From assembly GCA_035286285.1 (NCBI GenBank), contig JAYKJG010000072.1, positions 1 to 13,500 on the forward strand: a stretch of 13,500 bases of DNA, read 5' to 3'. Of the stretch, positions 6,411 through 13,500 are shown one piece after another. This DNA comes from Prochlorothrix sp035286285 (GTDB lineage: Bacteria > Cyanobacteriota > Cyanobacteriia > Prochlorotrichales > Prochlorotrichaceae). The translations under genes and the position numbers were made by a program. The notes under the pieces are model-generated. The model had not been told where the DNA came from. It ran no database searches and worked only from the letters and a program-made list of their open reading frames with translations. Position 1 is the first letter of the stretch. The number at the start of each line of letters is the position of its first letter.

Positions 6411-7568
6411 CTACGGCTCTTCCGTGGCAAGCAGAATATCCAGCTTGCGCAACTCTTCCCCATACAGCTTCTCTTTATACTCTTCCCCCAGCAGTTGGGT
6501 ATAGCCAATCAGCCGCAGGAGATAGGTGCGGGCTACAGCGAGATCACCACGATCGTGGTAAAACTCAAAAAACTCCTGGACACTCAAAAACTGCTGGTAA
6601 ACATCCCCCAACTCCTGAGCCAAAGCTAGCCGCTCCGTCATCAAATCCATGGCCCGCTCCAAGCGCCCCACCGTCAGGTGAGCCTCCGCCAGTCCCGCCA
6701 TGGCCCGCAGTTTGGCGTAGGGATTTTCCAAGGCTTCCGCCAGGTTCAAAGCCGCGCCATAGGCTCCGATCGCCTCATCATAGAACCCCAAAGCCCAATA
6801 GGCCGTACCCAAGTGGTTCAAAGTATTAATCTCCCCCGCAGGATTGTCGCCCCGTTGCCGAAACAGCAGCGCCTCCTCATACCGCTTGACCGCTTGGGCA
6901 TAGTCGCCCCGCCCCGCCGAAACCAGCCCCAAATTGCTGAGGGATAGCCCTTGACCGTCGGGGTGATCGATATCCTTGGCGATCGCATAGGCTTCCTCAA
7001 AGGCCACCTCCGCCACATTGAGATGCTCTTGGGTTCCCCCCTGAATCAGAACCATCCCCAGGTTATTGAGGGTATACATCTGGCCTTGAAAATCCTTGCG
7101 CAGACGGGCGACGGACAGCCTACGGCGCAATGCCTGTTCTGCGGCCAGATAATCGCCCCGATCGCCCTGGGTGAGGCCAATTAAATCCAGCGTAATACCC
7201 ACCCCTTCATCGTCGCCCACGGATTGGTACTGCTCTAGGGCCGTTTCCCAGGCTTCGATCGCCTTGAGGTAAGACCCCTTACGGTAGTGGGTATCGCCTT
7301 GGCGAAGCAATTGGTCAGCGCGATCGCGATCGGGGCCAGCCGTACCGTTATTAATGACCGGCTCCAACTGCTCCAGAAGGGGGCCACCGCTGGGACCAAA
7401 GTCATCCCCCCGATCGCGGCCTCGCTCAATTTGGATCGGAAACAGCCGCTGAGCCTGGACCGGAGCCGCAGCCCACAACACCAACAGTCCCGCCAAACCC
7501 ACAGTGACCCGCCAGGTCTGGGTCCGGACGATCGGGACAAGGGGAGACCGAAAAGGGGACGGGATCAC
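6411..7568 (-). CDS. Secreted tetratricopeptide-repeat protein
   Basis: 385 residues. The N-terminus has a signal peptide: positively charged start, hydrophobic core VTVGLAGLLVLWAAA (21-35), and predicted cleavage after PVQA (residue 39). A short charged linker (40-83) follows, then an array of TPR helices from about 84 to 360, with typical units such as ADQLLRQGDTHYRKGSYLKA, NNLGMVLIQGG, SNLGLVSAGRGDYAQAV, NHLGTAYWALGFYDEAI and AGLAEAHLTVGRLERAM. TPRs make protein-protein contacts; nothing shows an enzymatic role. It probably acts in the periplasm or thylakoid lumen. ATG at 7568 gives the complete signal peptide. It lies 63 bases downstream of the sigma-like gene on the same strand, with a small terminator between, so it may be partly co-transcribed. 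The family (CHAT-less Sel/Kinesin-light-chain-type TPR) is clear; the function is unknown. Confidence 0.85.
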   Translation of the reverse strand: MIPSPFRSPLVPIVRTQTWRVTVGLAGLLVLWAAAPVQAQRLFPIQIERGRDRGDDFGPSGGPLLEQLEPVINNGTAGPDRDRADQLLRQGDTHYRKGSYLKAIEAWETALEQYQSVGDDEGVGITLDLIGLTQGDRGDYLAAEQALRRRLSVARLRKDFQGQMYTLNNLGMVLIQGGTQEHLNVAEVAFEEAYAIAKDIDHPDGQGLSLSNLGLVSAGRGDYAQAVKRYEEALLFRQRGDNPAGEINTLNHLGTAYWALGFYDEAIGAYGAALNLAEALENPYAKLRAMAGLAEAHLTVGRLERAMDLMTERLALAQELGDVYQQFLSVQEFFEFYHDRGDLAVARTYLLRLIGYTQLLGEEYKEKLYGEELRKLDILLATEEP

Positions 7569-7615
7569 GATGCTTGCTCCAAAGGTAGGGAATCACAACA
7601 GGGACGGGAGAGCAG

Positions 7616-7633
7616 AGAAAAGCCCTCCGGGCT
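7616..7633 (-). terminator. Small intrinsic terminator or attenuator after the sigma-like gene
   Basis: Read on the minus strand, the stop codon TAG runs into AGCCC-GGA-GGGCT and then TTTCTCT. It is a 5-bp GC-rich stem with a T-rich tail, sitting at the end of the sigma-like gene and before the TPR gene. The stem is short, so partial read-through into the TPR gene is plausible. Confidence 0.45.
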
Positions 7634-8414
7634 AAAGGGCAAAACCGGCAGCTAAGGACTCCGCGAGGGGAGAAAAGCGGGATTTAGGGGCCGTATTGAG
7701 GGCCGCAGCGGAGGAGCCAGACGCGGAGCCGGAAAGGCTGGGGGACTGGGGGGACGGGGTAAAAGGGGCAAGATTGGCCTCGATCGGGGCCGGGAGGTAA
7801 ATTTCGCGAATATCCTGGGGTAAATCGGCTAAAAGATCCGCTTGGGCCACCTCTAGGCGTTGACGCACCTCCGCAGGGGCTAGATTTTCGCCCTCAGCCC
7901 GGAGATAGGCAGAAATACGGGTTTCGCTCCAGCGGAAGGTTTCCCCCATGATCAAAATGAGGCGATTGAGGGGGTCAATGCGATCGAGGGATTGGTAGAT
8001 GTAGCACCAGAGCACGGGCGGGGCCGCTTCCAGGTTATAGGCGATCGCCTCCACAGGGGGCAACTGGGCCTGGTTAATGCACTGGGCCGTCACTTGGATC
8101 AGCCAGCTTTGGAGGGTGGCCTTTGTGGGGTTGCTGGGGTCCGATCGATGCAGATCCAAGCCCCCCAACTCGTAATACAGATGTCGCCAAGTTACCGCAA
8201 AAAGATAGTCCGCCTGAACTGGGGAAGAGACCGAATGCTGAACCAACGTATAGACCACGGGCGTATAACGGCAGAAAATAGCTGCAAAATAACAGCCCTG
8301 CTCTGGATAACGCTGGAAGAGGGTCAGCAGATCCTGGTCGCTACGTTGGGCTAGCGCCTGAACCAGGGGATGATTCGCTTCGGGAAAGTGTGGAATCTGC
8401 ACGGCTCTTACCAT
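7632..8414 (-). CDS. Sigma-70-family (ECF-like) RNA polymerase sigma factor
   Basis: 260 residues. Residues about 28-88 resemble sigma region 2: DLLTLFQRYPEQGCYFAAIFCRYTP followed by ADYLFAVTWRHLYYELG, where the standard factors have a YxxRVYRLA / QEVFLRLW pattern. Residues about 138-202 resemble region 4: DPLNRLILIMGETFRWSETRISAYL then VRQRLEVAQADLLADLP, a helix-turn-helix for -35 recognition. A Ser/Pro/Ala-rich tail (208-260) follows that is unlike core sigma factors. This would be a group 3/4 alternative sigma or a diverged sigma-like regulator; no RseA-type anti-sigma gene is adjacent. ATG at 8414 starts the frame, with no Shine-Dalgarno. The downstream partner is a secreted TPR protein, a pairing that suggests envelope or stress regulation (inference). 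The region-2 match is moderate, so specificity and activity are uncertain. Confidence 0.65.
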   Translation of the reverse strand: MVRAVQIPHFPEANHPLVQALAQRSDQDLLTLFQRYPEQGCYFAAIFCRYTPVVYTLVQHSVSSPVQADYLFAVTWRHLYYELGGLDLHRSDPSNPTKATLQSWLIQVTAQCINQAQLPPVEAIAYNLEAAPPVLWCYIYQSLDRIDPLNRLILIMGETFRWSETRISAYLRAEGENLAPAEVRQRLEVAQADLLADLPQDIREIYLPAPIEANLAPFTPSPQSPSLSGSASGSSAAALNTAPKSRFSPLAESLAAGFAL

Positions 8415-8673
8415 CCAAGGGACAAGTTCACAGGGACAAGTCTGCCCCTAATTTTGCCCCTGAGTGTAGCTTACTTTGTTGCAAATGCCTCCCCTCTTCG
8501 GCAGAATTCCTATCAGTAGGTCTTCTGTGGATTTTTAAGAAATTTATCTAGGGGTCTGGGGGAGGCTGCGTTAGGGTGAGGGTGCTTTACCTATGCGCTC
8601 TGTCACGTTTGATGCCAAGGGACAAGAGGGTTAGGACAGCGTTGGGGAGTAGCCCTCCATTCTGTGGGTCGTC
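8415..8673. promoter_or_regulatory. Divergent promoter region between sigma-like gene and DUF499 cassette
   Basis: Noncoding stretch between divergent genes. It holds CCAAGGGACAAG twice, exactly 200 bases apart (8415-8426, touching the sigma-like ATG, and 8615-8626), plus a third GGGACAAG at 8433-8440. A long inverted pair GCCTCCCC (8487-8494) and GGGGAGGC (8559-8566) encloses an AT-rich stretch around GGATTTTTAAGAAATTTATC. The AT-rich core is the likely promoter zone; no clear -10/-35 pair was chosen. Confidence 0.45.
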
Positions 8674-8739
8674 GTGCCTGCGGTTGGTGGTACGCAGACT
8701 GGTTTCTTAAGCTCTACTTTATCGGTTAGGTCTCATGTC

Positions 8740-8757
8740 AGGAGGGTCTTGCTAGTG
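8740..8757 (+). promoter_or_regulatory. Ribosome binding site that fixes the DUF499 start at GTG 8755
   Basis: A perfect AGGAGG at 8740-8745 is followed by nine bases and then GTG at 8755-8757. The in-frame upstream GTG at 8674 has no such site and would add 27 residues of unconserved-looking sequence. From 8755 the protein begins (V/M)SLPTIFELC, which matches how DUF499 proteins usually begin. Confidence 0.8.
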
Positions 8758-11700
8758 TCTTTACCGACTATCTTTGAATTGTGTGATCTGCGAGAGGATG
8801 TCCGGCAAGGTCGGATCGGAGAGACCGATTTTGCAGCGGATCTGGCGCTTGTGATCCAAGGCAGTGCGCCTCCAGACTACCAAGACCCAAAACGCTTTTT
8901 TGCCAACACCCACCCCACCCGTGGGCTGAAGCAGTTATTGAATGCTGTTTGTCAGCGTCTCCAGGGTCATACTGAGCAGGTGGGGTCGATCTTTCGGCTA
9001 GATACGGAATATGGAGGCGGTAAAACCCATTCCCTCATTGGCCTTTACCATACGATGCAGGGCTTAGCAGGTGTTGAAAGTGCGGCTGATTTTATAGATC
9101 CCAGTTTGATTCCTCAAGGGCCAGTGCGGGTGGCAGCCTTTGATGGAGAGAATGCCGATCCTGTGAATGGCCGATCGATGGGGGACGGCATCTATGCCAA
9201 GACACCCTGGGGTGAACTAGCCTACCTGTTGGCGGGGGTGGCAGGATATCGTCGGATTCAGGCCAGCGATGCAGAAGGGACTGCGCCCGGTGCGGATACT
9301 TTGCGGGAGTTGTTTGGGGGAGAGCCAACCTTAATTTTGCTGGATGAGTTATCCATCTATCTGCGCAAACTCAAGTCCCGCGATCGAGACCGCACGGGTG
9401 GACAGCTAACGGCGTTTCTGACGGGTCTGATCAAGGCAGTGGAATCGTCACCTAGGGCCGCGTTGGTCTTCACCCTAGCGATCGGCAAGGAAGGCAAAGC
9501 CACCGATGCCTACAGCGAAGAGAATCAGTTTATTGCCGCCAAGATGGATGAACTGATGAGCGTTGCGGCCCGGAAAGCCACATTGCTGGACCCCACCGAG
9601 GAAGATGAGACGGTTAAGGTATTACGGCGGCGTTTATTTCGCCAGATTGATGACGATCAAGCAGAAGTCGTGATTCAAGCCTATCAGCAGATCTGGAACC
9701 AGCATCGGGATGAACTGGCCGCTGCCAGCACTGCCAGCTTGGATCAACAGGTGATGGCGTTTCGTCAGGGCTATCCTTTGCATCCAGAACTGATTGAGAC
9801 CCTGCGCGATAAGACTTCAACCCTCACCAAGTTCCAGCGGGTGCGGGGAATGTTGCGGCTGCTCACCCGAACCGTAGCGGCCCTTTGGCAACAAGCCCCG
9901 ATCGCTACCCATGCAATCCACCTGCACCACTTGGATTTGGGGATCAAAGGGATTCGGGATGAGGTGTTAGTTCGCATGGAGCAGAGCAGCTACTTGGGAG
10001 CGATTCGAGGGGATGTTGCGGGGGTGGACCAAGACCAGGATGCCCTAGCTCAAGCCCTCGATCGCCAGCACTATCGAGGGTTATCGCCCTATGCCTCCTA
10101 TGTGGCCCGTGTGGTCTTGTTTCACTCCTTGGCCTTTAACGAAGCTCTGAAGGGGGTGAGCAAGCCGCGTTTGCGCTATGCGATCGCCGCCCCAGGGCTG
10201 GAATATGGCTTTGTGGAAGATGCCCTGCGGCGCTTTGTCCAGGAGTCTGCCTATTTGGACGATCGCCCCAGTGCCCCGCTGCGGTTTCTGACCGAGGCCA
10301 ACTTGACCCAGATGATTCACCAAAAGGAAAAGGTGATCGATCCAGGGGAAGTGCGGCAGCAACTCAACGATCGCATTCGAGAGATCTTTAAGGGCAAGCC
10401 CTTCGAGTTAGTGCCCTTTCCTGGTGGTCCCTACGAGGTGGCAGATGACACCAATGATGGGATTCCCTACCTGGCGGTAATTCACTACGAAGCTGAGGCC
10501 GTTTCAGTCCAAAATCCTGAGATACCGCCCCTGGTGCGGCGAATTTATTTAGAAAAGGGGAATGGTAGCAGTACCCGTACCCACCGCAATCATTTGGTTT
10601 TTCTGTGTATAGACAGCGGCCAGGTGGAGGCGGTGAAGCGAAAGGTGATTCGGCGCTTGGCCCTGCGGGAACTGCTCAAGCCCGATGCGATGGCCCAGCT
10701 TGCGCCCCACCAGCAAGAAAAGCTGAAAGAAGAGGAAAAGAATTCGGAAACGGCCCTGGCGATCGCCATCCAAAAAGCCTACTGCTGTTTGTTTTATCCC
10801 GAACATAGGGGAGGAGAAACGCCCCTGACGTTGGCGACGGTGGAGGAACACCGGGCAGCGGCAGCACCGGGGGCGGGCCAAAAGGCGATCGTCAGCACCC
10901 TCAAGGCAGCACGGTCCAAGCTGCGGTTGCCCGAAGACCAACCGGATTCCCCCTCATCCCTGCGGGATAACACCCTCCTGCGCAAAGGAGAAATCACCAC
11001 GGCGGCGCTGCGAGAAGAGTTCTATAAAAGTCCCAGTTTGCCGATGTTGATTGGCAATGAGGTCTTTTTTAAGGGCATTATCCAGGGCATTGAAGCGGGG
11101 CTATTGATCTACAAGAGCGGGGATCTGATCTGGGGCAAGGGCGATGCACCGGCCAGCATCAAGGTGGATAGCAATTCTTATATCTATACGATCGATCAGG
11201 CCGAGGAGTTGGATATTTGGCCCCGGAAGCTGGAGCTAACGCCGCCCCCAGGGGCTGATGCTGGGGATAGCGCCTCAGGCTACGGAGGGTCAACCGATGG
11301 CACCACAACGAAGCGGGCTGGAGATAAGGGAGGAGACTGGTCTACGGGGGGCGATCGCCCTGGGCCAAATCCAACGCCCCCAGTTCCCAAAACTGAGCCG
11401 AAAACCTTCACCGCCGAGGCAACCCTGCGGGAAGCCCTGACCCAGGTTTTTGAGCAAGCCCAGTTTGCTAAGGTCAAATACCTCCAGTCTTTGGAAATTT
11501 TAGTGTTTAGTGCCTCAGATGCTTTTATGGTATTGGGACCGCTGAAGGGACTGCGGGAAGCTCAGGTTTCTGTGGTGCTGGAGGTGAGCTACGAAACCCA
11601 AGGCGGCAGTGAGGTCAGCCTGAGCCTGGAAGGGACTGTGGATGATGCGCTGAATCTCCAGAGCTTTGTGGGTGGCCAACTGCGGGCAGCGGTAAGCAGT

Positions 11701-11871
11701 GATGGGGAGGCCACGTTTACGGCAGAGTTTACGGCGGGATTTTCTGTGGTGGGGGATGCGCCGGAGAAGCTGCGGGATAAACTGTGCAAGTTGGGGGCAG
11801 GCTCGGCCCAGGTGCGGGCGGTGGCTCTGGAGGCCGAGACCCCAGCACAAGTAGTAGATCCGGAGACCTGA
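8755..11871 (+). CDS. DUF499-domain P-loop ATPase, likely core of a defence or DNA-modification system
   Basis: 1038 residues from the GTG at 8755. The N-terminal motor domain shows SLPTIFELCDLREDV at the start, Walker A TEYGGGKTHS (84-93; GGGKTH is typical of DUF499), the FDGEN segment near 130, Walker B LILLDELSIYL (193-203), and a conserved YPLHPELIETLRDK ... FQRVRGMLRLL block (about 341-371). The middle holds a helical, Lys-rich region (EKLKEEEKNSETALAIA) and a winged-helix-like part. Residues about 829-883 are a Gly/Asp/Pro linker, followed by an alpha/beta C-terminal domain. DUF499 occurs in BREX BrxC/PglY ATPases and in loci with DUF1156 DNA methylases, so a role in foreign-DNA sensing is expected; that is inference. 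HIP1 sites are present, so the gene is not base-compositionally foreign. It begins a + strand operon with the small ORF at 11950 and the ATPase at 12464. Confidence 0.85.
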   Translation: MSLPTIFELCDLREDVRQGRIGETDFAADLALVIQGSAPPDYQDPKRFFANTHPTRGLKQLLNAVCQRLQGHTEQVGSIFRLDTEYGGGKTHSLIGLYHTMQGLAGVESAADFIDPSLIPQGPVRVAAFDGENADPVNGRSMGDGIYAKTPWGELAYLLAGVAGYRRIQASDAEGTAPGADTLRELFGGEPTLILLDELSIYLRKLKSRDRDRTGGQLTAFLTGLIKAVESSPRAALVFTLAIGKEGKATDAYSEENQFIAAKMDELMSVAARKATLLDPTEEDETVKVLRRRLFRQIDDDQAEVVIQAYQQIWNQHRDELAAASTASLDQQVMAFRQGYPLHPELIETLRDKTSTLTKFQRVRGMLRLLTRTVAALWQQAPIATHAIHLHHLDLGIKGIRDEVLVRMEQSSYLGAIRGDVAGVDQDQDALAQALDRQHYRGLSPYASYVARVVLFHSLAFNEALKGVSKPRLRYAIAAPGLEYGFVEDALRRFVQESAYLDDRPSAPLRFLTEANLTQMIHQKEKVIDPGEVRQQLNDRIREIFKGKPFELVPFPGGPYEVADDTNDGIPYLAVIHYEAEAVSVQNPEIPPLVRRIYLEKGNGSSTRTHRNHLVFLCIDSGQVEAVKRKVIRRLALRELLKPDAMAQLAPHQQEKLKEEEKNSETALAIAIQKAYCCLFYPEHRGGETPLTLATVEEHRAAAAPGAGQKAIVSTLKAARSKLRLPEDQPDSPSSLRDNTLLRKGEITTAALREEFYKSPSLPMLIGNEVFFKGIIQGIEAGLLIYKSGDLIWGKGDAPASIKVDSNSYIYTIDQAEELDIWPRKLELTPPPGADAGDSASGYGGSTDGTTTKRAGDKGGDWSTGGDRPGPNPTPPVPKTEPKTFTAEATLREALTQVFEQAQFAKVKYLQSLEILVFSASDAFMVLGPLKGLREAQVSVVLEVSYETQGGSEVSLSLEGTVDDALNLQSFVGGQLRAAVSSDGEATFTAEFTAGFSVVGDAPEKLRDKLCKLGAGSAQVRAVALEAETPAQVVDPET

Positions 11872-11901
11872 CCCCTCCCGCCTTCCTTCTCCAAACCCCT
11901 C

Positions 11902-11926
11902 GTAGGGGCGCGGTTTTCGCGCCCAG
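11902..11926 (+). repeat. 25-bp hairpin-forming intergenic repeat, copy 2
   Basis: Identical to 6321-6345 and in the same orientation. It fills most of the 78-base gap between the DUF499 gene and the small ORF, so a strong GC hairpin would form in the cassette mRNA. Shared flanking sequence (ACCTGACCCCT, 11866-11876) overlaps the DUF499 stop codon TGA at 11869-11871, which hints that the repeat insertion set the gene's present 3' end. Confidence 0.8.
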
Positions 11927-11949
11927 TCCCTTACCCCAAACCCGAATCT

Positions 11950-12450
11950 ATGGTTGCTGCAACGATCGATCGCCCCTCTACCGCCAAATCCCCAACAACG
12001 CCAGCCCTCAAGGTGTTGCCCCAGCAGACTACCTATGAGCTACGGGCGATGGTGTTGGGGGCGGAGAATATGCAGTTGGAGGTGTGGCAGCTTCCAGCCC
12101 TGGCTACGCCCCAGGTGCCGAGGCCGGTGCGGATTGCGGGGCTAAAGGGGCGGAATTTGGCTTTGATTGAGCATCGGGTGTTGCGGCACTTGGCCAAGGC
12201 GGATATTAAGCTGGGGGGGCTGAAGCGGGGCCGAACGGCGCACTATGGGCTGGAGGAGGGGCTGGCGTTGCGGTTGGGGTTGATTTTTCGGGTTTTGGCT
12301 CCCATGCGCAGCCGGGAGAATATGTTGGTCTGTGTGGAGGGGGTGGAGGCGATGCCGAAGGAGGAGGCGGCCTATTGGTTGGGGATGGCGATGCACCGGA
12401 AGAATCCGCGTCGGGTGCTGTCGGCGTTGCGGTTGTTGATGCAGGCGTAG
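11950..12450 (+). CDS. Unknown 166-aa protein of the DUF499 cassette
   Basis: Not recognised with certainty; it may belong to a small family (possibly DUF7680) annotated beside DUF499 genes. The first 25 residues are Pro/Thr/Ala-rich and look disordered. The folded part has a beta-rich opening (YELRAMVLGAENMQLEVWQL), a basic segment with IAGLKGRNLALIEHRVLRHLAKADIKLGGLKRGR (about 103 bases' worth from 12136), a hydrophobic helix LALRLGLIFRVLAPMRS, and a C-terminal YWLGMAMHRKNPRRVLSALRLLM. The many Arg/Lys suggest nucleic-acid or partner-protein binding; no enzyme motif is seen. ATG at 11950 has no Shine-Dalgarno; a later ATG (Met33, near 12047) is possible. It lies 78 bases after the DUF499 stop and 13 bases before the next ATG, so co-transcription with the ATPase is very likely. 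Confidence 0.75.
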   Translation: MVAATIDRPSTAKSPTTPALKVLPQQTTYELRAMVLGAENMQLEVWQLPALATPQVPRPVRIAGLKGRNLALIEHRVLRHLAKADIKLGGLKRGRTAHYGLEEGLALRLGLIFRVLAPMRSRENMLVCVEGVEAMPKEEAAYWLGMAMHRKNPRRVLSALRLLMQA

Positions 12451-12466
12451 GGAGGGAAACAGAATG
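12451..12466 (+). promoter_or_regulatory. Ribosome binding site of the ATPase gene
   Basis: GGAGG at 12451-12455 starts immediately after the TAG of the preceding gene, with eight bases to the ATG at 12464. It supports the chosen start and tight coupling of the two genes. Confidence 0.8.
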
Positions 12467-13500
12467 AAGCTTGAGAGTTTACGATTACAAAATTTCAAGG
12501 CATTTCGGCAGGTGGAGATCAAGGATCTGCCCCAGTTTTGTGTTTTTGTGGGCCACAACGGAGCCGGGAAAAGCACAATTTTCAGTGTGTTTGAGTTCCT
12601 GAAGGAGGCGATGGCCAGCAATGTCAATGCAGCTTTGGGGCGCTTGGGGGGGAGCCGAGGTTTTGGGGAGGTGCGCAGCCGGAACCAAACGGGGCCGATC
12701 GAGATCGAACTAAAGTTCCGTGCCACGCCTGATTCTCCCCTCACGACCTATTTTCTGGCCTTGGATCAAGACGATCGCGGGCGGGCCTATGTGGCGCGGG
12801 AGGTGCTGAAGTATCGCCGGGGCAGCAGTGGCCAACCGTGGCATTTTTTAGATTTCTCAGCGGGGGAAGGCTATGCGGTCACCAATGAGCTAGATAACGT
12901 GCAAGATATTAGTGATCTGCAACGGGAAAATCAGAGCCTGAAAGCTCCCGATATTTTGGCGATTAAGGGGCTGGCTCAGTTTGAGCGTTTCCCGGCGACG
13001 GTTGCCCTGGGCAATCTCATTGATAATTGGCATATTTCGGATTTTCATATTCAGCGGGCCAGACCGGAGCAAGATGCGGGCTATGCGGAACATCTGTCGC
13101 GGGAGGGGGAAAACCTGTCGTTGGTGGTGGACTATCTCTATCAGCAGCATCCGCAGGTGTTCGATCGCATTCTGGTTCAACTGGCGCGGCGGGTGCCGGG
13201 AATTGAGCGGGTGGAGTCGAAAACAACGGAGGAGGGGCGGGTTTTGCTGAAATTCCAGGATGGATCTTTTGAGGATCCGTTTTTGGCGCGGTATGTGTCC
13301 GATGGCACCATCAAGATGTTGGCCTATCTGACGTTGCTCTATGACCCCAATCCCCATCCCTTGCTCTGTGTGGAGGAGCCGGAGAATCAGCTTTATCCTC
13401 AGTTGCTGTGGGAGTTGGCGGAGGAGTTCCGGGCCTACAGCCAACAGGGGGGGCAGGTGTTTGTTTCGACCCATTCGCCGGATTTTTTGAATGCGGTGGG
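12464..13500 (+). CDS. AAA15/OLD-like ABC-type ATPase, 3' partial
   Basis: Open from ATG 12464 to the right edge, 345 complete codons, no stop. The N-terminus MKLESLRLQNFKAFRQVEI is the classic opening of RecF/SMC/OLD-type ATPases. Walker A is GHNGAGKST (30-38). The ABC-signature-like segment is VSDGTIKML (278-286), Walker B LLCVEEPENQLYPQLL (300-315) and the switch His VSTHSPDFL (334-342). The middle (about 60-270) is a coiled, variable insert. It resembles the COG4637 predicted ATPases, which are often paired with a TOPRIM-like DUF4276 partner, as AriA is with AriB in PARIS. Such a partner could follow beyond the window (prediction). The HNG of Walker A, Glu after Asp-less VEEPE, and the H-loop are all intact, so ATP hydrolysis is expected. 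It is the third gene of the DUF499 cassette. Confidence 0.88.
   Translation, partial: MKLESLRLQNFKAFRQVEIKDLPQFCVFVGHNGAGKSTIFSVFEFLKEAMASNVNAALGRLGGSRGFGEVRSRNQTGPIEIELKFRATPDSPLTTYFLALDQDDRGRAYVAREVLKYRRGSSGQPWHFLDFSAGEGYAVTNELDNVQDISDLQRENQSLKAPDILAIKGLAQFERFPATVALGNLIDNWHISDFHIQRARPEQDAGYAEHLSREGENLSLVVDYLYQQHPQVFDRILVQLARRVPGIERVESKTTEEGRVLLKFQDGSFEDPFLARYVSDGTIKMLAYLTLLYDPNPHPLLCVEEPENQLYPQLLWELAEEFRAYSQQGGQVFVSTHSPDFLNAV

Noticed and set aside
8674..8754. Upstream GTG start adding 27 residues to the DUF499 protein
   Set aside because: The perfect AGGAGG at 8740-8745 with correct spacing and the family-like N-terminus favour GTG 8755.
12142..13474. Minus-strand ORFs opposite the small protein and the AAA15 ATPase
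   Set aside because: The plus strand carries an ATPase with complete motifs; the minus frames are Arg/Pro/His-rich shadows.

Overview
The window comes from a cyanobacterium. The HIP1 octamer GCGATCGC and its CGATCG core recur through most genes (for example near 698, 3771, 10179, 10760 and 11350), and genes of the cyanobacterial CO2-uptake form of the NDH-1 complex are present. I cannot name the species.

Layout. (1) 3-1061, +: the 3' part of an NdhF membrane subunit; its 5' end is outside the window. (2) 1062-3391: an accessory segment between the NDH gene and its expected partner. It holds an AT-richer orphan ORF (1342-1902), a roughly 300-base hairpin-rich stretch that I think is a structured RNA of the HEARO/IscB omega-RNA kind (about 2030-2339), and a solitary Dam-family adenine methyltransferase (2340-3215) that starts exactly where the RNA ends. 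(3) 3392-4528, +: the CO2-hydration protein CupB/ChpX, which works with NdhF4/NdhD4 in low-affinity CO2 uptake. No ndhD is visible. (4) 4881-6122, +: a CobW/COG0523 G3E GTPase (metallochaperone type) with a very long His/Asp linker. (5) 6411-8414, -: a sigma-70-like regulator followed by a secreted TPR protein, a probable transcription unit with a small hairpin terminator between the genes. (6) 8755-13500, +: a three-gene cassette: a 1038-aa DUF499 P-loop ATPase, a 166-aa unknown protein, and an ABC/AAA15-type ATPase that runs off the right edge. Its form suggests an anti-phage or DNA-modification locus.

How the parts fit. NdhF and CupB are housekeeping inorganic-carbon genes. CobW and the sigma/TPR pair look like ordinary host genes. 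The accessory biology is at two places: the RNA-methylase insertion between ndhF and cupB, and the DUF499 cassette at the right end. A 25-base hairpin-forming repeat occurs in direct orientation at 6321-6345 and 11902-11926. The second copy lies inside the DUF499 cassette, and the flanking homology reaches back to the DUF499 stop codon.

Best candidates for something new: a structured RNA abutting a lone adenine methylase with no IscB/TnpB nuclease gene, and the DUF499 / small protein / AAA15 ATPase operon. Family names are from memory of motifs; no search was run.
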